A stretch of 64,000 nt of DNA from AC-37 sp036389295 (GTDB lineage: Bacteria > Actinomycetota > Thermoleophilia > Solirubrobacterales > Thermoleophilaceae), in assembly GCA_036389295.1 (NCBI GenBank), contig DASVQB010000004.1, positions 1 through 64,000 of the forward strand, written 5' to 3'. A program made the position numbers and the translations under genes. How positions within the stretch are numbered: position 1 is the first letter of the stretch; each line of letters opens with the position of its first letter. The notes below the pieces were generated by a model. That model had not been told where the DNA came from. It did no database searches and saw nothing but the letters and a program-made list of their open reading frames with translations. Positions 18,854-27,521 of this stretch are shown here, piece by piece.

Positions 18854-20806
18854 CTACCCCAGCAGCTCCTCCAGCTCCTCCGGCTCGGTGACCGGGCGCT
18901 GGCAGGCGAAGCTCTCGCAGACGTAGGCGGCGGCGCGGCCGTCGACCGGCGCTCGGTCCGCCAGCAGCGGCACGCCGTCCGGCTCGCCGCCGGCCAGGAC
19001 GAGGTGCGGCCGGAACGCGCCGCGGACCACACGCTCCAGGGGCCTCACGTCGGCGCCGACCAGCGCGACCTCCTTCACCCGGCCGAAGTGGAAGTCCATC
19101 GCCTGGAGCAGGTGCGCGAACGCCTGCGGGTGCTTGATCGCGACCGTGTGCAGCAGCCTCAGCACCGAGACGGCGCGGCGCTCGTACTCGTGCTCGCCGG
19201 TCAGCGCGGCCAGCCGGAGCAGGCCGTACGCGGCACTCGAGTTGCCGGCCGGGATCGGGTTGTCCTCGAGGTCCTTGCGGCGGGCGAGGAGCCGCTCGTG
19301 GTCGTTCGAGGTCTCGAAGAAGCCGCCGCGCTCGTCGTCGGCGAAGCGCTCGATCGTCGAGTCGGCCAGCTCGCGCGCGGCCCGGAACCAGCGCGGCTCG
19401 AACGTCGCCTCGTACAGCGAGATCAGCGCCTCCACGAGGTACGCGTGGTCCTCCAGGTACGCGTTCAGCTTCGCCTGCCCGTCCTTGAACGTCCGCAGCA
19501 GGCGGCCGGACTCGTCGCGCAGCTCCCGCAGCACGAAGTCCGCGCACGCCTCGGCGGCGTCGAGGTAGTCGCGCCGCTCGAGCACGGCGCCGGCGTCCGC
19601 GAGCGCGGAGATCATCAGCGCGTTCCACGACGTGAGCCGCTTGTCGTCGAGCCCCGGCCACACGCGCTGCGACCGCACCTCGTACAGCCGCCGCCTGATC
19701 TCGGGCAGCCGCTCCGGCGGGTCCGACCCGCGCACGAGGATGTTGCTCCCCTCGAAGTTGCCCGGATCGGCGGCGCCGAAGTAGTCGATCGCGGCGTCGG
19801 CGTCGTCGCCCAGCGCCTCGCGCAGCTCGTCGAGCGTCCACACGTAGAAGCGCCCCTCCTCGCCCTCCGAGTCGGCGTCCAGCGCCGAGTAGAAACCGCC
19901 CTCCGGTGCACGCATCTCCCGGAGCGCCCAGTCGAGCGTCTCGCAGGCCACCTCGCGGAACAGTTCCTCGCCGGTGACCTGCCAGCCGTGCAGGTAGGCC
20001 CGCGCGAGCAGCCCGTTGTCGTAGAGCATCTTCTCGAAGTGCGGCACGAGCCAGCGCTCGTCGACCGAGTAGCGGGCGAAGCCGCCGCCCACCTGGTCGT
20101 ACATCCCGCCCGACGCCATCGCCCACAGCGTGTTCGTGGTCATCTCGCGCTCGCCGCGCCGCAGCAGGAACTCGATCGTCGACGCCGGGGGGAACTTGGG
20201 CGCGCCGCCGAAGCCGCCGTGCTGCGAGTCGTACGAGCGCCTCAGCACCGCCACGGCCTCCTCCAGCCGCCGCGGGTCCATGATCTCCTTCGACGGCTTG
20301 AGCGCGGCGCCGCCCGCCAGCCGCTGCGCCACGCGCTCGCCGCCGGCGCGGATCTCCTCGCGCTGGGTCTCCCAGGCGCGCGCCACCGCGGCCAGCACCC
20401 GCCTCCAGCTCGGCATCCCGCCGCGGTCCTCGGGCGGGAAGTACGTGCCCGCGTAGAACGGCACCTGCTCGGGCGTCAGGAAGACGTTCAGCGGCCACCC
20501 GCCGTGGCCGATCATCGCCACGCACGCCTCCATGTAGATGGCGTCGAGGTCGGGCCGCTCCTCGCGGTCGAGCTTCACGCACACGAACGACTCGTTCATG
20601 ACCGCGGCCGTCTCGTGGTCCTCGAACGACTCGCGCTCCATCACGTGGCACCAGTGGCACGACGAGTAGCCGATCGAGAGCAGGATCGGCCGCTCCTCGT
20701 CGCGCGCCCGCGCGAGCGCCTCCTCGCCCCAGGGGTGCCAGTCGACGGGGTTGTCCTTGTGCTGGAGGAGGTAGGGCGAGGTCTCGCCCGCGAGCCGGTT
20801 CGCCAT
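18854..20806 (-). CDS. Thioredoxin-domain protein, YyaL/DUF255 family
   Basis: 650 residues, the usual size. The N-terminal DUF255 thioredoxin-like domain carries SIGYSSCHWCHVM (Cys50, Cys53) and the hallmark start NRLAGETSPYLLQHKDNPVDW. The rest is an (alpha/alpha)6 barrel like N-acylglucosamine 2-epimerases (HFEKMLYDNGLLARAYLHG, NWNALMISALADAG-type repeats). The family is conserved from bacteria to humans (SPATA20) but its reaction is not established. The ATG at 20806 was chosen because homology begins there. The gene lies 41 bases after the glycosylase-like gene on the same strand. Confidence 0.93.
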   Translation of the reverse strand: MANRLAGETSPYLLQHKDNPVDWHPWGEEALARARDEERPILLSIGYSSCHWCHVMERESFEDHETAAVMNESFVCVKLDREERPDLDAIYMEACVAMIGHGGWPLNVFLTPEQVPFYAGTYFPPEDRGGMPSWRRVLAAVARAWETQREEIRAGGERVAQRLAGGAALKPSKEIMDPRRLEEAVAVLRRSYDSQHGGFGGAPKFPPASTIEFLLRRGEREMTTNTLWAMASGGMYDQVGGGFARYSVDERWLVPHFEKMLYDNGLLARAYLHGWQVTGEELFREVACETLDWALREMRAPEGGFYSALDADSEGEEGRFYVWTLDELREALGDDADAAIDYFGAADPGNFEGSNILVRGSDPPERLPEIRRRLYEVRSQRVWPGLDDKRLTSWNALMISALADAGAVLERRDYLDAAEACADFVLRELRDESGRLLRTFKDGQAKLNAYLEDHAYLVEALISLYEATFEPRWFRAARELADSTIERFADDERGGFFETSNDHERLLARRKDLEDNPIPAGNSSAAYGLLRLAALTGEHEYERRAVSVLRLLHTVAIKHPQAFAHLLQAMDFHFGRVKEVALVGADVRPLERVVRGAFRPHLVLAGGEPDGVPLLADRAPVDGRAAAYVCESFACQRPVTEPEELEELLG

Positions 20807-20847
20807 CGCCCAGGTGAGGCTACCCGGGCGCCTCCGGGCCGAAGCGG

Positions 20848-21678
20848 CTAGTCGATCTTCGGCAGCGGGACCGAGGAGGGGACCTTCGCCACGAGCGTGC
20901 GCCGCTTCGCGTCCGGGGTCTCGCCCTCGCGGCTCGCCCAGGCCTTCGGCGAGCGCATCCACTCCGGGAGGCCCGGCGGCATGTCCTCCTCGGGGATCGG
21001 CGGCCGCTCGCTCTCCTCGAAGTCGTCCCCGTACGGCTCGAACGGGCGGTCGGCGTCCGGGTGCTTCACGTGCGGCCGGAGCTCCTCGAGGGCGACGTTC
21101 CACTCGGCGAGCATCGTCTTCGTGGCCTCGGCCTTCTTCGCCGCGTCGCCCTTGGAGCTGCTCTCCGGGCGCGTCGGGTGGCTGACGTGCTTGAACGCCG
21201 GCGTGTCCTTCTTGCCCGCGGGCGTCTCGATCCACTGCTGCCACGCCAGGTCCGCCAGCTCGCCGAGCCCGATCACCGCCTCCACCTTCCCGGGCGCGAG
21301 GAGGGCCTCGAGCCAGCGGTTGCGGTACTCCGCGATCTTCGGGTCCTTCTTGTGGCGCGAGCCCCCTCCCTGCCCGAACACGCTGTAGAGGAACGTGTTG
21401 AACATGACGTAGCTGCGGTCGATGCCCAGCTTCGCGAGCAGCCCCTGCACCCGCCGCCCGGCCTCGCCGACCAGGATCCGTCGCGCGACCGTCTCGGACG
21501 CCGCCGGGTCCTGCCCGAGGATCAGGACGCGCGCGCTGCCGTCCAGCCGGCCGCGGTGGAAGATCGGCCCCCACTCGGTCCGGAAGTCCTCGAGCGGGTA
21601 GACGTCCTCGCCGGGGTAGTCGCGGACGAGCGAGGCGAACGGCTCCTCCACCGGCCCGGGGTCGAAGGGGTGTCCCAT
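20848..21678 (-). CDS. Uracil-DNA glycosylase superfamily protein
   Basis: 276 residues. The superfamily motif I (ILGQDPAASE) and the motif II histidine (HVSHPTRP) are visible, with the Phe/Asn pocket region FNTFLYSVFG between them. A long charged C-terminal extension (from KGDAAKKAEATK) is atypical. Such proteins remove uracil or related bases, but this one falls outside the classic Ung group, so its base specificity is open. The ATG lies 6 bases after a minus-strand TAGGGT box (21685-21690), inside a mirror-symmetric divergent promoter shared with the amidohydrolase. Confidence 0.82.
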   Translation of the reverse strand: MGHPFDPGPVEEPFASLVRDYPGEDVYPLEDFRTEWGPIFHRGRLDGSARVLILGQDPAASETVARRILVGEAGRRVQGLLAKLGIDRSYVMFNTFLYSVFGQGGGSRHKKDPKIAEYRNRWLEALLAPGKVEAVIGLGELADLAWQQWIETPAGKKDTPAFKHVSHPTRPESSSKGDAAKKAEATKTMLAEWNVALEELRPHVKHPDADRPFEPYGDDFEESERPPIPEEDMPPGLPEWMRSPKAWASREGETPDAKRRTLVAKVPSSVPLPKID

Positions 21679-21683
21679 GTGGG

Positions 21684-21751
21684 GACCCTACCTCTTAGAG
21701 GGCTTACCGATCAAGGACCCTTGATCGCGGGCCCTCCGAAGGGGTAGGGTC
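21684..21751. promoter_or_regulatory. Mirror-symmetric divergent promoter/operator with nested inverted repeats
   Basis: GACCCTACC (21684-21692) pairs with GGTAGGGTC (21743-21751), GAGGGC (21698-21703) with GCCCTC (21731-21736), and CGATCAAGG (21708-21716) with CCTTGATCG (21719-21727) around a 2-base centre. The outer arms supply a TAGGGT box to each diverging gene, 6 bases from each ATG. Confidence 0.75.
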
Positions 21752-21756
21752 GCGTC

Positions 21757-23427
21757 ATGGCCCAGAAGAAGTCGATCCAACCCGGCGAGCTCCTCCCCGA
21801 GCCCCTGATCGTCCGCGGCCACCTCGTGACCATGGACGAGCGCCAGCCCGAGCTGGACGACGGCGCGATGTACGTCGACCGCGACGGGGTGATCCAGGCG
21901 GTCCAGCCCGCCGGCGACAAGGCGCCGCCGGGCTTCGAGGACGCCAACGCCGTCGAGGCGGACGGCTTCGTGTTCCCCGGCCTGATCGACCTCCACAACC
22001 ACGTGGCCTACAACTGCCTGCCGCTGTGGAGCTCGGCCGCCCGCCCGCCGGACAAGCCCTGGGACACGCGCGACCAGTGGCCGGGCGCCTCCGACTACAA
22101 GGGCGACATCAGCCTCCCCACGAACGCGATCTGCCACGCGGACGGCAAGGCGGTCCTCAAGTACGTCGAGACCAAGGCCGTGGTGGGCGGCGTGACGGGC
22201 ATCCAGGGGTCCGCGAAGACGAAGGGCGCCACGTTCGAGGGCTGGATGGTCCGGAACGTCGAGTACGACACCTTCCGGACCGGGAAGCGGACGGTCAACC
22301 AGTCGGTCCGCCCGATCGCCGACAAGGCCGGCTGGAAGCAGGTGAGGAAGTGCGTCGACCAGCCCGGGTTCTCGGAGGCGAAGCAGCGGGAGGACGTCGG
22401 CAACGCCTTCCTCTACCACCTCTGCGAGGGCAAGCCCGAGGGCGAGGACCTCGAGCGGTTCCTGAAGGACTACCGCGGCATGCGCGACCACGGCTGCCTG
22501 GCGGGTCGCTTCGTCGGCATCCACTCGACGGCGCTGCGCGGACAGGAGCTGAAGGAGTGGCACCGCAGCACGAAGGAGGCGGCGCTCGTGTGGTCGCCGT
22601 TCTCGAACCTGTGGCTCTACGGCGACACCACAGACGTCGTCGCCGCCCGCGAGGCGGGGGTCACGGTCTGCCTCGGAGCCGACTGGTCGCCCTCGGGCTC
22701 GCGGAACCTGCTCGGGGAGCTGAAGGTGGCCGACCTCTACAACGGCCGCCTGAAGAAGGCGGACCGGTTCACCGACGAGGCGCTGTGCCGCATGGCGACC
22801 TCGAACCCGGCCGACGCGCTCGGCTGGGACCGGCGGCTCGGCCGCCTGAAGAAGGGCCTCCACGCGGACTTCGTGATCGTGAGCCGCCGCGCGGGCGGCC
22901 CCTACCGAGCGCTGATCGAGAGCACGGAGGGCGACGTCGAGCTGGTCGCGATCAACGGCTACCCGATGTACGGCACGCGCGAGCTGATGAAGGCAGGCGC
23001 CGCGGTCAACCCGGAGCCCGTCAACGTCGGCCGCTTCACCCGCCTGGCGACCCTGCGCGACGAGCGGATCCAGGGCGCCGACATGTCGTGGGAGGACGTC
23101 CTCGAGTCGCTCGAGCGGATCAGGGAGGACCCGCCGAAGGGGCTCGACGCCGCGGTCGCGCGCGAGCGGAAGAAGCACCAGGAGCACCTGAAGCTGAAGG
23201 CCGACAAGCACTTCGACGACCCCGAGGTCCACGAGGACAGGCACGACCTGGAGGCCGGCTCGATCCCGGCGCTCGACGGCCTGGCGCACGACGGCGACTG
23301 GTTCGACGAGGTCGACCGCCGCGGCTACCACGACGGGATCCTGTGCGGGCTGCGCGGGTACTACCCGCACGTCCGCAAGGGCCGGTTCAAGCGCCCGGCG
23401 TCGACCCCCGCAGCTCGGCCCGCTTGA
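21757..23427 (+). CDS. Metal-dependent amidohydrolase-superfamily protein
   Basis: 556 residues. The TIM-barrel amidohydrolase signature is present: LIVRGHLVTMDE (beta-sandwich start), the metal-binding PGLIDLHNH, a later His in GIHSTAL, and the Asp in CLGADWSPSGSRNLL. This resembles the ATZ/TRZ and imidazolonepropionase-like hydrolases. A C-terminal charged extension of about 130 residues (from DMSWEDVLESLERI) is not part of the usual fold. The substrate is unknown. The start appears leaderless (TAGGGT at 21745-21750). The 3' end overlaps the convergent acyl-CoA synthetase by 41 bases. Confidence 0.85.
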   Translation: MAQKKSIQPGELLPEPLIVRGHLVTMDERQPELDDGAMYVDRDGVIQAVQPAGDKAPPGFEDANAVEADGFVFPGLIDLHNHVAYNCLPLWSSAARPPDKPWDTRDQWPGASDYKGDISLPTNAICHADGKAVLKYVETKAVVGGVTGIQGSAKTKGATFEGWMVRNVEYDTFRTGKRTVNQSVRPIADKAGWKQVRKCVDQPGFSEAKQREDVGNAFLYHLCEGKPEGEDLERFLKDYRGMRDHGCLAGRFVGIHSTALRGQELKEWHRSTKEAALVWSPFSNLWLYGDTTDVVAAREAGVTVCLGADWSPSGSRNLLGELKVADLYNGRLKKADRFTDEALCRMATSNPADALGWDRRLGRLKKGLHADFVIVSRRAGGPYRALIESTEGDVELVAINGYPMYGTRELMKAGAAVNPEPVNVGRFTRLATLRDERIQGADMSWEDVLESLERIREDPPKGLDAAVARERKKHQEHLKLKADKHFDDPEVHEDRHDLEAGSIPALDGLAHDGDWFDEVDRRGYHDGILCGLRGYYPHVRKGRFKRPASTPAARPA

Positions 23428-24814
23428 TCTTCCCGCTCGCGGTCTTCGGCAGCGAGTCGGCGAACTCGACGATCCGCGGGTACTTGTAGGGGGCCGTCTC
23501 GCGCTTGGCGTGGTCCTGGAGGTCGCGGGCCAGCGACTCGCCCGGCTCGTGGCCCTCGCGCAGCACCACCACGGCCCGGACGACCGAGCCGCGCTCGGGG
23601 TCGGGCGCCGCGACCGCCGCCGCCTCGGCCACCGCCGGGTGCGAGACGAGCGCCGACTCGACCTCGAACGGCCCGATCCGGTAGCCGGCCGAGACGATCA
23701 CGTCGTCGGCGCGGCCCTCGAACCAGAGGTAGCCGTCCTCGTCCTCGGCGACCCGGTCGCCGGTCCGCCACGTCCCGGTCCCGCCGTCGAGGAAGAAGGT
23801 CGGGATCGTGGCCGGGTCGGCGCACAGCTCGCCGTCCTCGACCCAGAGCCGGAAGCCCGGCAGCGGCCGGCCCATCGATCCGGGCCGCACGGGCGGCCCG
23901 ATCGGCATCCCGGTCAGCGCGCCGGTCTCGGTCTGCCCGTAGCCGTCGTGGACCTCGAGCCCGGTCGCCTCGCGCCAGGCGCGCACGACCTCGGGATTCA
24001 GCGGCTCGCCGGCCGCGACCAGGTGGCGCAGGCGGGGGAGGGGCCGCAGCTCGGCGCGCTTGGCGATGGCCCGGTACTCGGTCGGCGCCATGCAGAGCAC
24101 GCTCACGGCCTCGCGCTCGAGAACGTCGAGCCGCTCCGCCGGGTCGAAGCGGGCGTCGTGGAGGAGGGCGGAGGCGCCGCGCAGCCACGGCGCGACGAAC
24201 GCGTTGCGGGCCGACTTCGACCAGCCGCTCGCCGCGGTGCACCACGTCAGCTCGCCCTCGCGGGCCCCGAACCAGTGCTCGGCCTGCACGCGCTGGCCGG
24301 CCAAGTAGCGCTGGCCGTGGCGGATCGGCTTGGGCTCGCCGGCCGTGCCCGACGTGAACGTGATCAGCGCCGGGTCGTCGGGCCCGAGGTCGGCGGCGGG
24401 GGCGGGGTCGGCCTCGTAGAGCCGCCCGTCGGGGACCGTCAGGACCGGCCCGTCGAACCCGGTCGCCTCGACCGCCTCGAGGTCGCGCTCGTCGACCAGC
24501 ACGAGCCGCGGCGAGACGGCGTCGACCCGGAGCCGCAGGTCGCGCGGGCGGAGCTGCTCGTTGCACGGCAGGGCGACGGCCCCGATCCGGAAGCACGCGA
24601 CCATCGCGAGGACCCAGTCCGGCCGGTTCCCGACCACGGTCATCACCACGTCGCCGCGCCCGACGCCGCGCGCGAGGAGCGTCCCGGCGAGCCGGGACGA
24701 GCGGTCGGCGACCTCGCCGAACCCCAGGACCGAGCGCGAGCCGTCGCGGCCGAGCGCGACGAGCGCCGTGCGGTCCGCCGGCGCCGCCTCGACCACGTCT
24801 GTGGCGAAGTTCAC
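23387..24814 (-). CDS. AMP-forming acyl-CoA synthetase (medium-chain type)
   Basis: 475 residues, slightly short for the family. The adenylation motifs are ITFTSGTAGEPKPI (phosphate loop), HDGYGQTETG, GTWRTGDRV and GRADDVIVSAGYRIGPFEVE. The catalytic lysine lies in LPKTASGKIKR near the C-terminus. It activates a carboxylic acid with ATP and CoA; AGYRIGP and overall shape suggest the medium-chain/benzoate group. The GTG start at 24814 has no good ribosome binding site. The 3' end overlaps the convergent amidohydrolase gene. Confidence 0.92.
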   Translation of the reverse strand: MNFATDVVEAAPADRTALVALGRDGSRSVLGFGEVADRSSRLAGTLLARGVGRGDVVMTVVGNRPDWVLAMVACFRIGAVALPCNEQLRPRDLRLRVDAVSPRLVLVDERDLEAVEATGFDGPVLTVPDGRLYEADPAPAADLGPDDPALITFTSGTAGEPKPIRHGQRYLAGQRVQAEHWFGAREGELTWCTAASGWSKSARNAFVAPWLRGASALLHDARFDPAERLDVLEREAVSVLCMAPTEYRAIAKRAELRPLPRLRHLVAAGEPLNPEVVRAWREATGLEVHDGYGQTETGALTGMPIGPPVRPGSMGRPLPGFRLWVEDGELCADPATIPTFFLDGGTGTWRTGDRVAEDEDGYLWFEGRADDVIVSAGYRIGPFEVESALVSHPAVAEAAAVAAPDPERGSVVRAVVVLREGHEPGESLARDLQDHAKRETAPYKYPRIVEFADSLPKTASGKIKRAELRGSTPGA

Positions 24815-25059
24815 GGTTCGCCCGCCCGCGGGTGCCGGCCGGCGGCCGGCCGGCCGTCTCCACGACCCGGCAAGAAGCGCTTCACGACCGGGGATCGTAC
24901 GGGTCCGCCCACCGCGGCCGGCCCGCCCCGCGGCTCCCCGCGAACCGCTCGGGCGGGCGCGTCGGCGCTCCCGATCCTTGTGCCATTCGGCTCTAGCAAG
25001 CGGAATTCGCGTTTGAGGGCTAAAGCCGAGCGGGAATAGCGCCGAGGAGAAGTTCCGTT
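24815..25059. promoter_or_regulatory. Gene-free region between acyl-CoA synthetase and riboswitch
   Basis: The gap carries the synthetase leader and the promoter of the riboswitch gene. A possible plus-strand promoter is TTGAGG (25013-25018), an 18-base spacer, then TAGCGC (25037-25042). A minus-strand TACGAT box near 24895 could serve the synthetase. Both are weak assignments. Nothing else was recognised. Confidence 0.35.
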
Positions 25060-25206
25060 GCCGCCGTCTGCTACGGTGGCGCCCACGCCGAATCCGCCGC
25101 CTAGGCGGAGCGGGGGACCCAAGTTCCGGGGCGAATCTCCTCAGGGAGAGGCGCGAGCTCTTTCAGCGCCAGCCCGTCAGCTAACCCCGCAGGCGGACGA
25201 AAGAGA
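25060..25206 (+). ncRNA. c-di-AMP riboswitch (ydaO-yuaA type), second copy
   Basis: This element shares the 19-base core AGCCCGTCAGCTAACCCCG and the closing stem CTCTTTC (25158-25164) / GAAAGAG (25199-25205) with the element at 13.6 kb. It also has CGGGGGACCC, GGGGCGAATC and the GGGAGAGGCG segment in the expected order. The stem ends only 1 base before the ATG at 25207, so pairing would cover the initiation site. Actinobacterial ydaO elements commonly precede cell-wall hydrolases, as here. Confidence 0.87.
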
Positions 25207-25752
25207 ATGTCCAAGCGCGCACACACGATCCTGCTCGCCGCGTTCCTCGCGGCGCTCTGCCTCCTTCCGGGGACCGCCGTCGCGCAGTCCACCGGCGGGG
25301 CGCAGTACCAGCCGCCGCCCGAGAAGGCGACGATCGTCAACGGCAGGGCCGTCGCGCCGGCCAACGCGCCCGACGCCGTCCGCCGGATCATCGCCGCGGG
25401 CAACCGGATCGTCGAGAAGCCGTACCGCTACGGCGGCGGCCACGCGAAGTTCGCCGACACCGGCTACGACTGCTCCGGCACCGTGTCCTACGCCCTCCGC
25501 GGCGCGCGCCTGCTCGACCGGCCGCTGGACTCCTCGGACTTCATGAGCTGGGGCCAGCCGGGCAAGGGCCTCTGGGTCACCGTCTACACGAACCCGGGCC
25601 ACGCCTACATGATCGTCGCCGGGCTCCGGCTCGACACCGGCTTCCGCGACGCCTACGGCCGCAAGCACGGCGCCAAGCCCGGCAGCGGCCCCCGCTGGGG
25701 CAGGCCGCGCCCGACCGACGGCTACACGGCTCGCCACCCGCTCGACCTCTAG
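25207..25752 (+). CDS. Secreted NlpC/P60-type cell-wall hydrolase
   Basis: 181 residues. A signal peptide (about 1-27, ending at TAVAQS) is followed by a cysteine-peptidase domain: catalytic Cys89 in GYDCSGTVSYAL and His132 in NPGHAYMIV, preceded by KPYRYGGGH, the usual entry motif. Family members cut peptide stems of peptidoglycan. Sequence after the His is shorter than in classical NlpC/P60 and the third catalytic residue was not identified. Its c-di-AMP riboswitch fits control of wall turnover. No separate ribosome binding site exists outside the riboswitch stem. Confidence 0.85.
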   Translation: MSKRAHTILLAAFLAALCLLPGTAVAQSTGGAQYQPPPEKATIVNGRAVAPANAPDAVRRIIAAGNRIVEKPYRYGGGHAKFADTGYDCSGTVSYALRGARLLDRPLDSSDFMSWGQPGKGLWVTVYTNPGHAYMIVAGLRLDTGFRDAYGRKHGAKPGSGPRWGRPRPTDGYTARHPLDL

Positions 25753-25774
25753 AGCCGGCCCGCCGGGCCCACCC

Positions 25775-25843
25775 GGCACCGAACGTCCATTTCGCCACCG
25801 CATACGGGGGTCGAATGGACGTTCGCCCTCGGAGGTCGGTGCC
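25775..25843 (+). terminator. Inverted repeat after the hydrolase gene, probable terminator
   Basis: CGAACGTCCATT (25780-25791) pairs perfectly with AATGGACGTTCG (25814-25825). GGCACCG (25775-25781) also pairs with CGGTGCC (25837-25843). No T-run follows, as is usual in high-G+C genomes. The next gene's TAGACT box starts at 25852. Confidence 0.6.
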
Positions 25844-25893
25844 CCGCGGGCTAGACTGATCCGCCCGTCCTAGCCGCCGACCAGGAGCCCGAT

Positions 25894-27099
25894 TTGGCCG
25901 TCGCCACCACGTACCAGGACAAGACCGACGAGCAGCGCGCGATCACCGAGATGGTCCACCAGTTCGTGGACGAGCAGGTGATCCCGATCGCCGAGGAGCA
26001 CGACCACGAGGACAAGTTCCCCGAGGCCGTCGTGGAGCAGATGAAGGAGCTCGGGCTGTTCGGCGTGACGATCCCGGAGGAGTACGGCGGGATGGGGCTC
26101 GACCTGACGACCTACGCGATGATCGTCGAGGAGCTCTCGCGCGGCTGGATCTCGATCTCGGGGATCGTGAACACGCACTTCATCGGCTCGTACCTGCTGA
26201 TGAAGTTCGGGACCGACGACCAGAAGGAGCGGTTCCTGCCGCGCATGGCCACCGGCGAGGTCCGGGCCGCCTTCTCGCTCTCCGAGCCCGGGCTCGGCTC
26301 CGACGTGCAGGCGATCTCGACGCGCGCCAAGCAGGACGGCGACGGCTGGGTGATCAACGGGACCAAGATGTGGGTCACGAACGGGCTGATGTCCGGCGTG
26401 GTCTTCCTGCTCGCCAAGTCGGACCCCGACGCCGACCCGCCCTACCGCGGCATGACCTGCTTCCTCACCGAGAAGGAGCCGGGGGCCGCGGAGAACTCGG
26501 GCGACCACGCCGGGCTCACGATCCCGCCCAAGATCAAGAAGATGGGCTACAAGGGCGTCGAGTCGACGGAGCTGGTCTACGAGGACTACCGCTGCCCCGC
26601 CGAGAACGTGCTGGGCGGCGAGGAGGGCGTCGGCAACGGCTTCAAGTACATGATGGACGCGCTCGAGGTCGGCCGCGTGAACGTCGCCGCCCGCGGCGTC
26701 GGCATCGCGCAGCGCGCGCTCGAGCTGGCCCTCCGCTACTCGCAGGAGCGCTCGACGTTCGGCAAGCCGATCGCCCAGCACCAGGCGATCCAGTTCAAGC
26801 TCGCCGACATGGCCACGAAGGTCGAGGCGGCCCGGCTCCTCACGCTCAAGGCCGCGCGCATGAAGGACGCCGGGCAGCGCTCGGACCTCGAGGCCGGGAT
26901 GGCGAAGCTGTTCGCCTCCGAGGCCGGCAAGGAGGTCGTGGAGGAGGCGTTCCGCATCCACGGCGGCTACGGCTACTCCAAGGAGTACGAGATCGAGCGG
27001 CTCTACCGCGACGCGCCGCTGCTCCTGATCGGGGAGGGCACCTCGGAGATCCAGCGGATGGTCATCGGCAAGAAGCTGCTCCAGCGGCACAAGATCTGA
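25894..27099 (+). CDS. Acyl-CoA dehydrogenase
   Basis: 401 residues. FAD and substrate motifs are intact: AFSLSEPGLGSDVQAI, WVINGTKMWVTNG, ERSTFGKPIAQHQAIQ and the C-terminal IHGGYGYSKEYEIERLYRDA. The catalytic base is the Glu of LIGEGTSEIQ. It oxidises acyl-CoA to enoyl-CoA and passes electrons to ETF in the cytoplasm. Chain length cannot be set from sequence. The TTG at 25894 was chosen because CCAGGAG lies about 8 bases before it. A TAGACT box at 25852-25857 is the likely promoter. Confidence 0.95.
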   Translation: MAVATTYQDKTDEQRAITEMVHQFVDEQVIPIAEEHDHEDKFPEAVVEQMKELGLFGVTIPEEYGGMGLDLTTYAMIVEELSRGWISISGIVNTHFIGSYLLMKFGTDDQKERFLPRMATGEVRAAFSLSEPGLGSDVQAISTRAKQDGDGWVINGTKMWVTNGLMSGVVFLLAKSDPDADPPYRGMTCFLTEKEPGAAENSGDHAGLTIPPKIKKMGYKGVESTELVYEDYRCPAENVLGGEEGVGNGFKYMMDALEVGRVNVAARGVGIAQRALELALRYSQERSTFGKPIAQHQAIQFKLADMATKVEAARLLTLKAARMKDAGQRSDLEAGMAKLFASEAGKEVVEEAFRIHGGYGYSKEYEIERLYRDAPLLLIGEGTSEIQRMVIGKKLLQRHKI

Positions 27100-27113
27100 G
27101 CGCGCACCCGATC

Positions 27114-27521
27114 GTGTGCCCTCGGGGCCGCCATCAGCCGGAGGTGCTCGCCGCCGGCGGGCTCGTGTGCCGTGACGGCGAGCGCGGCGTCGAGGTTGCC
27201 GTCGTCCACCGGCCGAAGTACGACGACTGGAGCCTGCCGAAGGGCAAGCTCGACCCCGGCGAGGGCTTCGAGGACGCGGCGCTGCGGGAGGTGGAGGAGG
27301 AGACCGGGCTCCGCTGCCGGCTCGGCCGGGAGCTGGGCGAGGCGAGCTACCGCGACCGCCACGGTCGCCCGAAGCAGGTGCGCTACTGGGCGATGACCGC
27401 GATCGGCGGCGAGTTCGAGCCGAACCGCGAAGTCGACGAGCTCCGCTGGGTCCCCGTGCGGGAGGCGGGGGAGCTCCTGAGCTACGGGTTCGACCGCGAG
27501 CTCGTGGAGCGGCTCGGGTGA
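27114..27521 (+). CDS. NUDIX hydrolase
   Basis: 135 residues with a full Nudix box, GKLDPGEGFEDAALREVEEETG (first half within residues 42-60). It is preceded by the MutT-type start LAAGGLVCRDG and followed by VRYWAMTAIGGEFEPN. The fit is to the group hydrolysing nucleoside di/tri- or polyphosphates (Ap4A-like or 8-oxo-dGTP); which one is unknown. The GTG at 27114 is given, but the GTG at 27144 is an equally good start. The stop overlaps the MFS gene (GTGA). Confidence 0.88.
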   Translation: MCPRGRHQPEVLAAGGLVCRDGERGVEVAVVHRPKYDDWSLPKGKLDPGEGFEDAALREVEEETGLRCRLGRELGEASYRDRHGRPKQVRYWAMTAIGGEFEPNREVDELRWVPVREAGELLSYGFDRELVERLG

